A stretch of DNA of 63,975 nucleotides from a virus: IMG/VR virus record IMGVR_UViG_3300043411_000844, positions 1-63,975 of that record. One strand, 5' to 3'. Position 1 is the stretch's first letter. Each line of letters starts with the position of its first letter. This document shows, in pieces, positions 14,288 through 21,951 of the stretch. A program made the translations under genes and the position numbers. The notes beneath the pieces are model-generated. The model searched no databases. It had not been told where the DNA came from and was given only the letters and a program-made list of their open reading frames with translations.

Positions 14288-14976
14288 ACGGCCGCCTCGC
14301 GACGATCTTCAACGACTACCGGCGCACCGGGCGCACGGTCGTCTTCGCCGATCTCGGCTACTGGGGCCGGCGCATGGGCGGCCGCTACACCGGCTACCAC
14401 AAGGTCACGGTCAACGACCGGCACCCGACGGCTTACTTCCAGCGGGTCAAGCACGATCGCGCGCGCCGCGTCTTCGGAGTGTCTCCGCAGCCGTGGCAGA
14501 GCGGTGGTGAAGCGGTGCTGCTCGCTGGCATGGGCGACAAGGCGGCGCAAGCCGTCGGCCTCGAGCCCGCGCACTGGGAACAGAACATGATCCGCCAAAT
14601 CCAGGCGGTGACGAAGCGACCGATCATCTATCGCCCCAAACCCTCCTGGGACGGGGCCGAGCCCCTCAACGGGGCCGAGTTCAGCCACAAGTCCGAGGAC
14701 ATCGGGCGCGTGTTGCAACGGGCTCACTGTGTTGTCACGCATCATTCCAACGTCGGAATCGATGCGCTGATCGCTGGCGTGCCGGTGTTTACCTGGGAAG
14801 GCGCGGCGATGCCGCTCTCTCTGCAGGACATCGCCAAGATCGAAACGCCGCTCAGGCCCGACGATCACGCCCGCGAGCAGTGGCTCAATGATCTCCACTA
14901 CTGCCAGTGGAGCGTCGACGAGATTGCGAACGGCTTGACATGGCGACACCTGAAAACCGAGGGGCTCATCCCATGA
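14113..14976 (+). CDS. Glycosyltransferase-like paralogue 2 of 4
   Basis: A 287-residue protein, start ATG 14113 (MAGQLVHVYF). Landmarks: VFADLGYWGR, VTVNDRHPTAYFQ, IIYRPKPSWDG, CVVTHHSNVGIDALIAGVPV and CQWSVDEIANG. The VTHHSN...AGVP block is the type seen in GT-B sugar transferases, where it contacts the nucleotide-sugar. The gene overlaps paralogue 1 by 175 bases and is followed by an HNH nuclease gene that splits the tandem array. Confidence 0.65.
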   Translation: MAGQLVHVYFVQSTRSRGIAEAFAQGLKLAGDRSRLIPEHEYRGDIEKEPQVAAFYGLNGRLATIFNDYRRTGRTVVFADLGYWGRRMGGRYTGYHKVTVNDRHPTAYFQRVKHDRARRVFGVSPQPWQSGGEAVLLAGMGDKAAQAVGLEPAHWEQNMIRQIQAVTKRPIIYRPKPSWDGAEPLNGAEFSHKSEDIGRVLQRAHCVVTHHSNVGIDALIAGVPVFTWEGAAMPLSLQDIAKIETPLRPDDHAREQWLNDLHYCQWSVDEIANGLTWRHLKTEGLIP

Positions 14977-15491
14977 ACGACATGGAGATTTGGAAGCCCG
15001 TTCCCGGTTTTGAGGGATTGTATGACGTAAGCGACCACGGCCGTGTGCGCAGCTTGAGAGACTCGCATCAACAGCGGCGCGAGTTAGTGCTGAGCCCCGG
15101 CAACGTTGACGGCTATCGAATGGTCGCATTGATGGCTGGTAAGCGACACCAGCTTCGAGTGCATCGGTTAGTGCTTCTAGCCTTTGTAGGGCCTCCCACA
15201 AATGAGCAGAAGCACACGCGGCATTTGAACGGCGATCGAGCGGATAACCGACTTTGCAATCTTGCTTGGGGGACTCCCAAGGAGAACGGTGCCGATCTCA
15301 CAAAGCACGGGACCATTCGCGGTGCGAAGAACCCGAAGGCTCGGCTCACCGAATATCAGGTAATCGAGATACGTCGCAGATACGCCAGCGGTTGCGGCAA
15401 GGGCATGAAAGCGTTGGCAGACGAGTACGGTGTTCACAAAACCTGCATCTGCTTCCTCTTGACGAGGCGATCTTGGACACATCTTCCGTGA
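14973..15491 (+). CDS. HNH homing endonuclease with NUMOD4 and HTH
   Basis: A 172-residue protein. Residues ~4-45 are a NUMOD4 DNA-binding motif (IWKPVPGFEGLYDVSDHGRV). An HNH_3 nuclease core follows (HRLVLLAFVGPP, TRHLNGDRADNRLCNLAWG) with His, Asn and Asn in place. The end (MKALADEYGVHKTCICFLL) is a recognition helix-turn-helix. Such genes move by cutting alleles that lack them. It is wedged between paralogues 2 and 3, overlapping each by four bases, so it was inserted without breaking either. Confidence 0.9.
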   Translation: MNDMEIWKPVPGFEGLYDVSDHGRVRSLRDSHQQRRELVLSPGNVDGYRMVALMAGKRHQLRVHRLVLLAFVGPPTNEQKHTRHLNGDRADNRLCNLAWGTPKENGADLTKHGTIRGAKNPKARLTEYQVIEIRRRYASGCGKGMKALADEYGVHKTCICFLLTRRSWTHLP

Positions 15492-16444
15492 AGAAAAATG
15501 CGCCCGTCGCCCCAACGCTCAAGATTGCCTTCCTAGTTTCCGACAAACCTCGCGAGATCATGCTCGCAGATGCCCTGGCCAAGGGTGCTAAGGTCCATGG
15601 CGACCGGCTCGAGGTCAGACGCACTGCCGACTACGGCGAGGACGAGAACGGAGACGAGTTGAAGTGGAGCGGCCCGCATCCTGAGGATGACGTCGCTTGC
15701 TTCTTTGGCGTCAAGGGCAAGTCCCGCCGCATCATGGACGACTACCTGGCGGTCGGTAAGGCCACCCTGTTCCTCGACAAGGGCTACACCCGGTCGAAGG
15801 GCAAGAACGGCCACACCGAGTTCACGCGGGTTTCTGTCAATGGCGGGGATCCGCTCGCCTACATGATGGAGCAGAAGCGGCCGAGCACCCGCTGGGAACG
15901 TCTCGGCATCGAGTTGAAGGAACGGCAGGAGAACGGCGGGCACATCCTGCTCTGCTGCTCGTCCGCCAAGTTCCACGAGTTCCATGGCATCAAAGAGCCG
16001 ACCCGCTGGGCAAATCAGACGGTGCGCGAGATCAGGGACTTCTCTGAGCGCACGGTGATCTACCGGCCCAAGCCCTCCTGGCGGGCCGCGGTGCCGGTTG
16101 AAGGCGCGCTGTTCACGTCCGGCAACACGCCAATCGCGGACGCTCTGCGCGGCTGCCACTGTGTCGTCACGCACGGCACGACGGCGGCGGCGGATGCGAT
16201 CTTCGCTGGTGTGCCGGCGATGGTGTTCGGCAATGCGATCGCCCGGCCGGTGGCCGAGACGCGCATCCAGAGCATCGAGACGCCCTACTGGGGCTCCGCC
16301 GACAAGCGCCTGCGCTGGGCTTCCGCCATGGCCTACTGCCAGTGGTCGATGGCCGAGCTCGAAAGCGGCGAAGCCTGGGCCGAGTTGAAGGCCGAGATAT
16401 TGCGACAGCGCGAGCCGATCATGCCGGTGGCGTCACCGAAATGA
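15488..16444 (+). CDS. Glycosyltransferase-like paralogue 3 of 4
   Basis: A 318-residue protein from a GTG that overlaps the nuclease stop. Landmarks: LFLDKGYTRSKG, TRVSVNGGDPLAYM, VIYRPKPSWRAAVPVEGALF, CVVTHGTTAAADAIFAGVP and CQWSMAELESGEAW. These align in order with the other three copies. The first strand (LKIAFLVSDKPREIM) starts a Rossmann-like half. It stops as ATGA on the next copy. Confidence 0.65.
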   Translation: MKKNAPVAPTLKIAFLVSDKPREIMLADALAKGAKVHGDRLEVRRTADYGEDENGDELKWSGPHPEDDVACFFGVKGKSRRIMDDYLAVGKATLFLDKGYTRSKGKNGHTEFTRVSVNGGDPLAYMMEQKRPSTRWERLGIELKERQENGGHILLCCSSAKFHEFHGIKEPTRWANQTVREIRDFSERTVIYRPKPSWRAAVPVEGALFTSGNTPIADALRGCHCVVTHGTTAAADAIFAGVPAMVFGNAIARPVAETRIQSIETPYWGSADKRLRWASAMAYCQWSMAELESGEAWAELKAEILRQREPIMPVASPK

Positions 16445-17235
16445 TCGTTGCCTTCCACTATCGGCAGCCGTTCACGCGGCAGCTTGCCATGGCCGAGGCG
16501 CTGTCAAAGGGCCTGGGCAGCGACCAACTCGCGATTAGTCAAGGCGACCCAAGACACGCACTGGCCGACGCTCTTGTCCTTTACGGCATAGGTGGCATGA
16601 GCCGGGAAATCTGGGACGCCTACGATGATAAGCCCCGAATCCTGATCGACAAGGGGTACGCCCGCAAGGGCTTCATGCGCGTGACGGTGAACGAGTTTCA
16701 CTCGCTGAACTGGCTGCAAATGGCCGACCCGCCTGCGGATCGGCTGGAGATGACCGGCTGGCAAACAAAGCCCTACAGCCTGGACGGCACGCACATTCTG
16801 CTCGACGGCCTGTCGGGGAAGTACTGCCGGTGGTTCGGGTTCGATCGGGACGAGTGGGTACGTCAGGCGGTCGAGGCCATAAGGATGGCCTCCGATCTTC
16901 CGATTTTGGTCCGGCCGCGGCCATCGCACAATCCGCCTCCACCGGTGCCGAAGGGAACAATCCTCGACGTGGGGCCGCTGGCGGACTCGCTGGCCAAGGC
17001 CCGCGTCGTGGTTAGTCACGGCGGCAATCTCGGTTGCGATGCGGTGATCAACGGTCGAGCACATTGCGCGTTCGGACCATCGCCGGCACGGCCAATCTCC
17101 GGCCCTATCGATCCGCCGCGTGTGCCGACTGACGCGCAGCGCCACCGCTGGATGAAGGCGCTCGCCTACTGCCAGTACAGCATGGACGAGATCGCCGACG
17201 GCACGATGTGGAAATGGGTGAGGGCTCAGCTTTGA
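16441..17235 (+). CDS. Glycosyltransferase-like paralogue 4 of 4
   Basis: A 264-residue protein, the shortest clean copy. Landmarks: ILIDKGYARKGF, MRVTVNEFHSLNWLQ, ILVRPRPSHNPPPP, VVVSHGGNLGCDAVINGRA and CQYSMDEIADG. The AGVP segment has become NGRAHCAF, so the donor site may differ. It starts at ATGA on copy 3 and its stop overlaps the methyltransferase start. Confidence 0.65.
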   Translation: MIVAFHYRQPFTRQLAMAEALSKGLGSDQLAISQGDPRHALADALVLYGIGGMSREIWDAYDDKPRILIDKGYARKGFMRVTVNEFHSLNWLQMADPPADRLEMTGWQTKPYSLDGTHILLDGLSGKYCRWFGFDRDEWVRQAVEAIRMASDLPILVRPRPSHNPPPPVPKGTILDVGPLADSLAKARVVVSHGGNLGCDAVINGRAHCAFGPSPARPISGPIDPPRVPTDAQRHRWMKALAYCQYSMDEIADGTMWKWVRAQL

Positions 17236-17834
17236 TCGTCAACGGCTTCACCATCCCGGAAGACACGATCAACTACACGGGAGCCGATGACGCCGCGCGC
17301 TTCGGGCATCGGTTGCCCTACTATACCCAGCGCGTGCGCGAGGAAGCGGAGCAACTTCGCCCCTGGCTCGTGCCGGTCATGAGCTGCCTCGACATCGGCT
17401 GCGGTCTCGGGCTGATCGACGCTCTGATCGCCAAGATCACCGGCGCCAATCACGTTCACATGATGGACGGACAGGGCGCGATCGACAACCGCGTCATGGG
17501 ATACAACGACGGTACGAAAGCCTGGGCTGACGTTCGTGTCGGCCGCCGGCTCGTTGCGGCGAACACCGATGCGGACGTGACGGCGCACGTTGCCGACCCG
17601 ACGGTCACGATCCCGGTAGATCTGATCGTCTCTTTCAAAAGCTGGGGCCACCATTACAATATCGACGAGTACCTCCCGCTCGCTCTCCGCAGCTTGAAGC
17701 CGGGCGGCCGCGTCATCGTCGATCTTCGCAACGGCAAGGGCGGCCGTGAGGTGCTCGAGCAGAACGGCTTCAAAGTCGTCGGCTCCTTCATCGCCTCGCC
17801 CAAATGCGTCCGCACCATCCTGGAGAGAACCTGA
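17232..17834 (+). CDS. SAM-dependent class I methyltransferase
   Basis: A 200-residue protein. CLDIGCGLGLIDALI is motif I for S-adenosylmethionine; VHMMDGQ is motif II, and LALRSLKPGGRVIVDLRNG is the conserved post-motif region. TTG at 17232 overlaps the previous stop and has GAGGG seven bases upstream, so it is preferred over GTG 17208 and ATG 17214. In this island it may methylate a sugar or another small molecule; nothing points to DNA. Confidence 0.75.
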   Translation: MIVNGFTIPEDTINYTGADDAARFGHRLPYYTQRVREEAEQLRPWLVPVMSCLDIGCGLGLIDALIAKITGANHVHMMDGQGAIDNRVMGYNDGTKAWADVRVGRRLVAANTDADVTAHVADPTVTIPVDLIVSFKSWGHHYNIDEYLPLALRSLKPGGRVIVDLRNGKGGREVLEQNGFKVVGSFIASPKCVRTILERT

Positions 17835-18913
17835 TGAAGATCCGCGTGCTCGGTGGTGGTTTCTATGGCAGCCATCTGGCTCTGTCACTCCACCACGACG
17901 GGCACGAGGTCGAGCTTCACGAGATCGCTTCCCGACTGTTCAACGGGGCCTCGGGATCAAACCCGGCCCGTCTCCATCAAGGCGCACACTACCCGCGCTC
18001 CCGCCTGACGCGCACGCACTCACAGGAGAACTTCTCCGCGTTCATGGGCGCCTACGGTTTCCTGACGCGGCCGGTGCCCGTCAACCTCTACGCGGTCGCT
18101 CAGGACGAAAGCCACGTCGACTTCGGCAACTACGTCCAGATCCTCAAGGGCGAGATCGACATGATCCCGGTCCATGACCCGCGCGAGTGGGGCCTGGCCA
18201 ATGTCGAGGGCGCGATCATGACCGGCGAGCGCCACATCGTCATCGACAAGGCGCGCGAGTGGTTCACCGCGGCGCTGCGCGGCATCGCTCAGTTCGAGAT
18301 GCCGCCCGGCCCCGTCGATAGCCCCGACTACGACCTGACGATCGACTGCACGTTCTGCGCCAACGATCACGTCAACATCGATCGCTACGAGCCCTGCATC
18401 ACGGCGCTCCTCGATGGGCCGACGTCGCGGGCGGTGACGATCATGGATGGCCCGTTCCCGAGCATCTATCCCTGGGACGAGGATCGCGGGCTCTGCTCGC
18501 TGTCGTCCGCCAAGTTCACGCCGCTTGCCAAGTGCGGCACGCACGAGGCCGCGCGCGAGGTGCTCGCCACGATCTCGAAGGGTGAGATACAGCAGCGCGG
18601 CGCGGCCATGTTGCAGCAGATCGGACACTACTGGCCTGAGGCCAAATGGCTGTTTCGCATCGCCGACTATCGGTTCGGTGTGCGCGCCATGCCGCTCTCG
18701 GGCGCGGCCGCGCGTCTCGTCGATGTCGTCCGCGTGGGTGAGCGCGCGGTGCGCGTGCGCGCCGGCAAGATCGACGCGGTATTCCACGCCGAGGCCATCG
18801 TCAAGGAGCTGATTGACAAATGGAGCTCGGCGTCACCGGCTACCGCAGCCAGATCGTCCAGGAAATATCCGAGTACGACGGCATCAAAGTCCAACGGCTC
18901 TCACCCCGCATAG
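17834..18913 (+). CDS. FAD-dependent oxidoreductase (DAO-like)
   Basis: A 359-residue protein. It opens with a dinucleotide-binding motif, IRVLGGGFYGSHLALSL, then HEVELHEIASRLFNGASGSN. ARLHQGAHYPRS near residue 48 is a segment I know from FAD enzymes of surface-polysaccharide loci. It would oxidise or reduce a sugar or amino-sugar. The last ~30 residues are Ser/Ala-rich and overlap the next gene by 94 bases in another frame, so the original end was probably near 18820. Confidence 0.7.
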   Translation: MKIRVLGGGFYGSHLALSLHHDGHEVELHEIASRLFNGASGSNPARLHQGAHYPRSRLTRTHSQENFSAFMGAYGFLTRPVPVNLYAVAQDESHVDFGNYVQILKGEIDMIPVHDPREWGLANVEGAIMTGERHIVIDKAREWFTAALRGIAQFEMPPGPVDSPDYDLTIDCTFCANDHVNIDRYEPCITALLDGPTSRAVTIMDGPFPSIYPWDEDRGLCSLSSAKFTPLAKCGTHEAAREVLATISKGEIQQRGAAMLQQIGHYWPEAKWLFRIADYRFGVRAMPLSGAAARLVDVVRVGERAVRVRAGKIDAVFHAEAIVKELIDKWSSASPATAARSSRKYPSTTASKSNGSHPA

Positions 18914-19413
18914 ACCTGACGAGGATCGATCGCTACCTGCTCTGTGCCGGCGTTCTGCACTCGTCTCACATCGTCGACCAGTCCTACGAGGATCAGCACA
19001 TGAGCCTCGAGGTCAACCTACTCGACCCGGTGAACCTCTGCGAAAAAATCTTCGCCCTAAATTCGCGCGCCCGGATCTGCGTCATCGGTTCGGAGAGCGG
19101 TTTCTCCTGGTCCTACGATGGGGTCTATGCCGCGTCGAAAGCCGCGCTGCACAGATACGTCGAGACGAGGCCGCTACAACCCGATCAGCAACTCGTCTGC
19201 ATCGCGCCCGGCATCATCGGTGACGCTGGCATGACGACGCGGCGCAAGGACAAGGACCGGCTCGCCGAGCGCGAGAAGGCGCATCCGAAGGGCCGGTTCC
19301 TGATGGCGCATGAAGTGGCGGCGATGGCGCATCACCTGCTGTTCGTCGACGACGGTTACACGTCTGGCGTTGTCATCCGCATGAATGGGGGCGAGCACAC
19401 ATGCAGACGGTAG
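18820..19413 (+). CDS. Short-chain dehydrogenase/reductase
   Basis: A 197-residue NAD(P)-dependent enzyme. The start MELGVTGYRSQI replaces the longer usual TGxxxGIG loop. LLCAGVLHSS matches the NAG strand, VIGSESGFSWS the catalytic Ser, and YAASKAAL the YxxxK pair. CIAPGIIGDAGM is the usual PG segment after the active site. At under 200 residues it is shorter than the typical ~250. The substrate is probably a sugar intermediate made by the neighbouring enzymes. Confidence 0.75.
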   Translation: MELGVTGYRSQIVQEISEYDGIKVQRLSPRIDLTRIDRYLLCAGVLHSSHIVDQSYEDQHMSLEVNLLDPVNLCEKIFALNSRARICVIGSESGFSWSYDGVYAASKAALHRYVETRPLQPDQQLVCIAPGIIGDAGMTTRRKDKDRLAEREKAHPKGRFLMAHEVAAMAHHLLFVDDGYTSGVVIRMNGGEHTCRR

Positions 19414-20159
19414 TCGTGACCGGATGGCATGCGAAAGGGTTCAAAGAGTTCGCGCACCGTTTCGTCGACAGTTTCGACCGTTTCTGGCCCGGAAACATTC
19501 CGCTCGCCTGCTACGTCGAAGTCTTCGTGCCGATCCCGCGCGGCGAGATGCATCACCGCGACGAGTGCGCCGGCCTCAAGGATTTCCTCGCCGAGAACTC
19601 TGGAAACTATCTCCTCAACGGCCGCGAGCCGAACGACAGTTGGAAACCTCGCGACCGTGAGAGCGGATACAACTGGCGCTTCGATGCCGTCCGCTTCTGC
19701 AAGCAACTCTGCTACCCGGCCGCGATCGCTTCGACGTTTCCGGCTACGAGCGACATTGCGCTCGCCTGGTTCGATGCCGACGTCGTCACCTACAAGCCGG
19801 TGCCTGAGGACATGATCGAGCGCTTCCTCGGCGATCATGATCTCGTCTACCTCGGCCGGCCGGGCAAGCATTCCGAGATCGGCTTCTGGGCAGTTCGGCT
19901 CAATTCCCGGACGCGGGCCTTCCTCAAGGACTTGGCGTCAGCCTATCCGAGCGGCCGGTTCCGCGAGTTCAAGGAATGGCATTCGGCCTATGTCTTCGAT
20001 CGCATCCGTGAGGAGCACGAAGCCAATGGCTTGAAGGCGCACAACTTGACGCCGAACGGCCGCGGTCACGTCTGGTTCCAGCACGAGATCGGCCTCTACA
20101 CCGATCACTGCAAGGGCAACCGCAAGGTCGCCGGCATCTCCCCGGAGCGGCCGCGGTGA
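19401..20159 (+). CDS. Glycosyltransferase-like protein with DxD motif
   Basis: A 252-residue protein. A central segment, IALAWFDADVVTYKPVP near residue 115, has the DxD of GT-A transferases. The first strand is VVVTGWHAKGFKEFAHRF. RFCKQLCYPAAIAS precedes the DxD. HVWFQHEIGLYTDH near the end could supply the acidic/His residues. It closes the island and overlaps the large terminase start by four bases. Confidence 0.65.
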   Translation: MQTVVVTGWHAKGFKEFAHRFVDSFDRFWPGNIPLACYVEVFVPIPRGEMHHRDECAGLKDFLAENSGNYLLNGREPNDSWKPRDRESGYNWRFDAVRFCKQLCYPAAIASTFPATSDIALAWFDADVVTYKPVPEDMIERFLGDHDLVYLGRPGKHSEIGFWAVRLNSRTRAFLKDLASAYPSGRFREFKEWHSAYVFDRIREEHEANGLKAHNLTPNGRGHVWFQHEIGLYTDHCKGNRKVAGISPERPR

Positions 20160-21655
20160 ACCTCGACAATCTGCCGGTCGAAAAGCTCCTCGCGGAAGCG
20201 CTCAGGCGCATCGAGCGGAGGAAGGTCTACTCCTATCTGCCCTTTGGCCATCCCGACACGCTCTGCCCCACCGGCAAGGTGTGGAAGCGCAGGCGCGACG
20301 AGGGCAAGTGGTTCGAGTGGTCGAACGATCCGTGGCAGTTGGATTTCCATCAAGCCGGCCGGTACGCCAGCGAGCGGATGCTCCGGTGCGCGAACCGCGT
20401 CGGCAAGACGTTGTCTGCCGCGGCCGAAGTCGCCTATCACCTGACGGGCGACTATCCCGACTGGTGGGAGGGGCATCGCTTCAAGCACCACATTCTCTGC
20501 TGGGCTGGCGCGATCACGAACGAGACGAACCGCGACATCGTCCAGAAGGAATTGCTCGGCGGCACCGGTGAGTCCTTCGGCACCGGCATGATCCCCGGCC
20601 ACCTGATGAAGCCGCCCCAGATGCGGCAGGCCGGCGTCTCCGATGTCGTCGACACCGTCAAGGTCCAGCACGTCAACGGCAAGCATTCGACCCTGATCTT
20701 CAAGACCTACGATCAGGGCTGGCTCAAGTGGCAGGGCGCGGCTCCCGATCTCGTCTGGCTCGACGAGGAGCCGGACGACATGAAGATCTTCACGGAAGCC
20801 CGCACGCGCTTGCTCACCACGCGCGGCCGGCTGATCGTCACGTTTACTCCGTTGCAAGGCCAGACCGAGCTCGTCGATCACTTCCAGAACGCGACCTCGA
20901 CGTCGATCTGGATGCGTACGGCAACCTGGAACGATGTTCCGCACCTGTCGCCGGACGACAAGCGGGACATTCTCGAAAGCTATCCCGACTACGAACGGGA
21001 GGCGCGCTCGCAAGGCGTGCCGATGATGGGCGAGGGCCGCATCTTCACGACCGGCGAGGACGACATCAAGGTCCAGCCGTTCGCGATCCCCGGCTCGTGG
21101 GCGAGGATCAAGGGTATCGACTTCGGCGTCGATCATCCGGCGACCTGTGCCGACATCGCCTGGGACCGCGACAAGGACGTGCTCTACGTCACGCGCACCT
21201 GGCGCAAGTCGGGGTCGGACGTGACCGAGCACTCGAGCGCCATCGAAGACACGTCGCCCTGGGTGCCGGTCGCCTGGCCCCATGACGGCACGAACCGGGA
21301 GAAGTCCAACGGCCGGATGCTGAAGGACCACTACATCGAGAAGCGCCTTCGGATGCTCTCGCTCTCGGCCCGCTACGACAACAAGAAGGGCGGCGGCCAG
21401 CCGGTCGAGCCGATCCTGGTCGAAGTGCAGAAGCGCATGGCCGACGGCCGCTTCAAGGTGTTCGCTTCCTGCACCGAGTTTTTTGACGAGATGCGCACCT
21501 ATCACCGCAAGGAAGGCAAGATCGTCGCCAAGCGTGACGATGTTCTGAAGGCGGTGTTCTACGGCGTCATGATGCGCCGCTTCGCCATCTCTGAGTTTGC
21601 AGCGCGCATCCGGCGCGCGGGTCCATCCAGCGCCTACGACAAGGCAATCGTATGA
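20156..21655 (+). CDS. Terminase large subunit
   Basis: A 499-residue packaging motor. Walker A RCANRVGKTLSA lies near residue 78, Walker B LVWLDEEPDD near 199 with the catalytic Glu, and LIVTFTPLQG is the coupling motif. The nuclease domain starts with IKGIDFGVDHP near 318, with further acids downstream. It drives DNA into the capsid and cuts it. Start GTG 20156 overlaps the previous stop. The small subunit is about ten kilobases upstream, which is unusual. Confidence 0.95.
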   Translation: MNLDNLPVEKLLAEALRRIERRKVYSYLPFGHPDTLCPTGKVWKRRRDEGKWFEWSNDPWQLDFHQAGRYASERMLRCANRVGKTLSAAAEVAYHLTGDYPDWWEGHRFKHHILCWAGAITNETNRDIVQKELLGGTGESFGTGMIPGHLMKPPQMRQAGVSDVVDTVKVQHVNGKHSTLIFKTYDQGWLKWQGAAPDLVWLDEEPDDMKIFTEARTRLLTTRGRLIVTFTPLQGQTELVDHFQNATSTSIWMRTATWNDVPHLSPDDKRDILESYPDYEREARSQGVPMMGEGRIFTTGEDDIKVQPFAIPGSWARIKGIDFGVDHPATCADIAWDRDKDVLYVTRTWRKSGSDVTEHSSAIEDTSPWVPVAWPHDGTNREKSNGRMLKDHYIEKRLRMLSLSARYDNKKGGGQPVEPILVEVQKRMADGRFKVFASCTEFFDEMRTYHRKEGKIVAKRDDVLKAVFYGVMMRRFAISEFAARIRRAGPSSAYDKAIV

Positions 21656-21951
21656 AACGACAGGGCTTCGAGCGCATCGTGCGCGACAGCAGGCTTTCTC
21701 CGGTCCACCGCGAGGAGCGCTCCAATCACCTGATCCTCGTCGCCGACGGCTGGCTCCAGGATCATCCCGAGCACCGCGGGCCCCACTACAAGACGGTCTG
21801 GGGCGTCGGCAAGAACGAGAACGATATGCGGGTCGGACGGGCCCTCTACTTCACTGGCGGCGTCGGCTCCTCGACGCGCCAGGACAGATTGGCAGCGGCG
21901 TTGAAAGACGCGCGCGAGATGGCGGATGGGCTCAATGGCCGGCGACTCTGA
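21652..21951 (+). CDS. Hypothetical 99-residue protein
   Basis: Overlaps the large terminase stop (ATGA) and the portal start by 26 bases. The sequence (FERIVRDSRLSPVHREERSNHLI, later WGVGKNENDMRVGRALYF) is basic and mixed alpha/beta. No family recognised. Its place between terminase and portal is held in several podoviruses by small unknown proteins. Confidence 0.6.
   Translation: MKRQGFERIVRDSRLSPVHREERSNHLILVADGWLQDHPEHRGPHYKTVWGVGKNENDMRVGRALYFTGGVGSSTRQDRLAAALKDAREMADGLNGRRL

Noticed and set aside
10751-20159. DNA base hypermodification cluster like those of T4 or Mu-like phages
   Set aside because: No thymidylate- or dCMP-hydroxymethylase, DNA kinase or base-specific transferase motif is visible; DNA modification is only one of several options.
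20105-21505. Minus-strand ORF of 466 codons
   Set aside because: Lies antisense to the large terminase; Arg/Val/Asp-rich shadow sequence.
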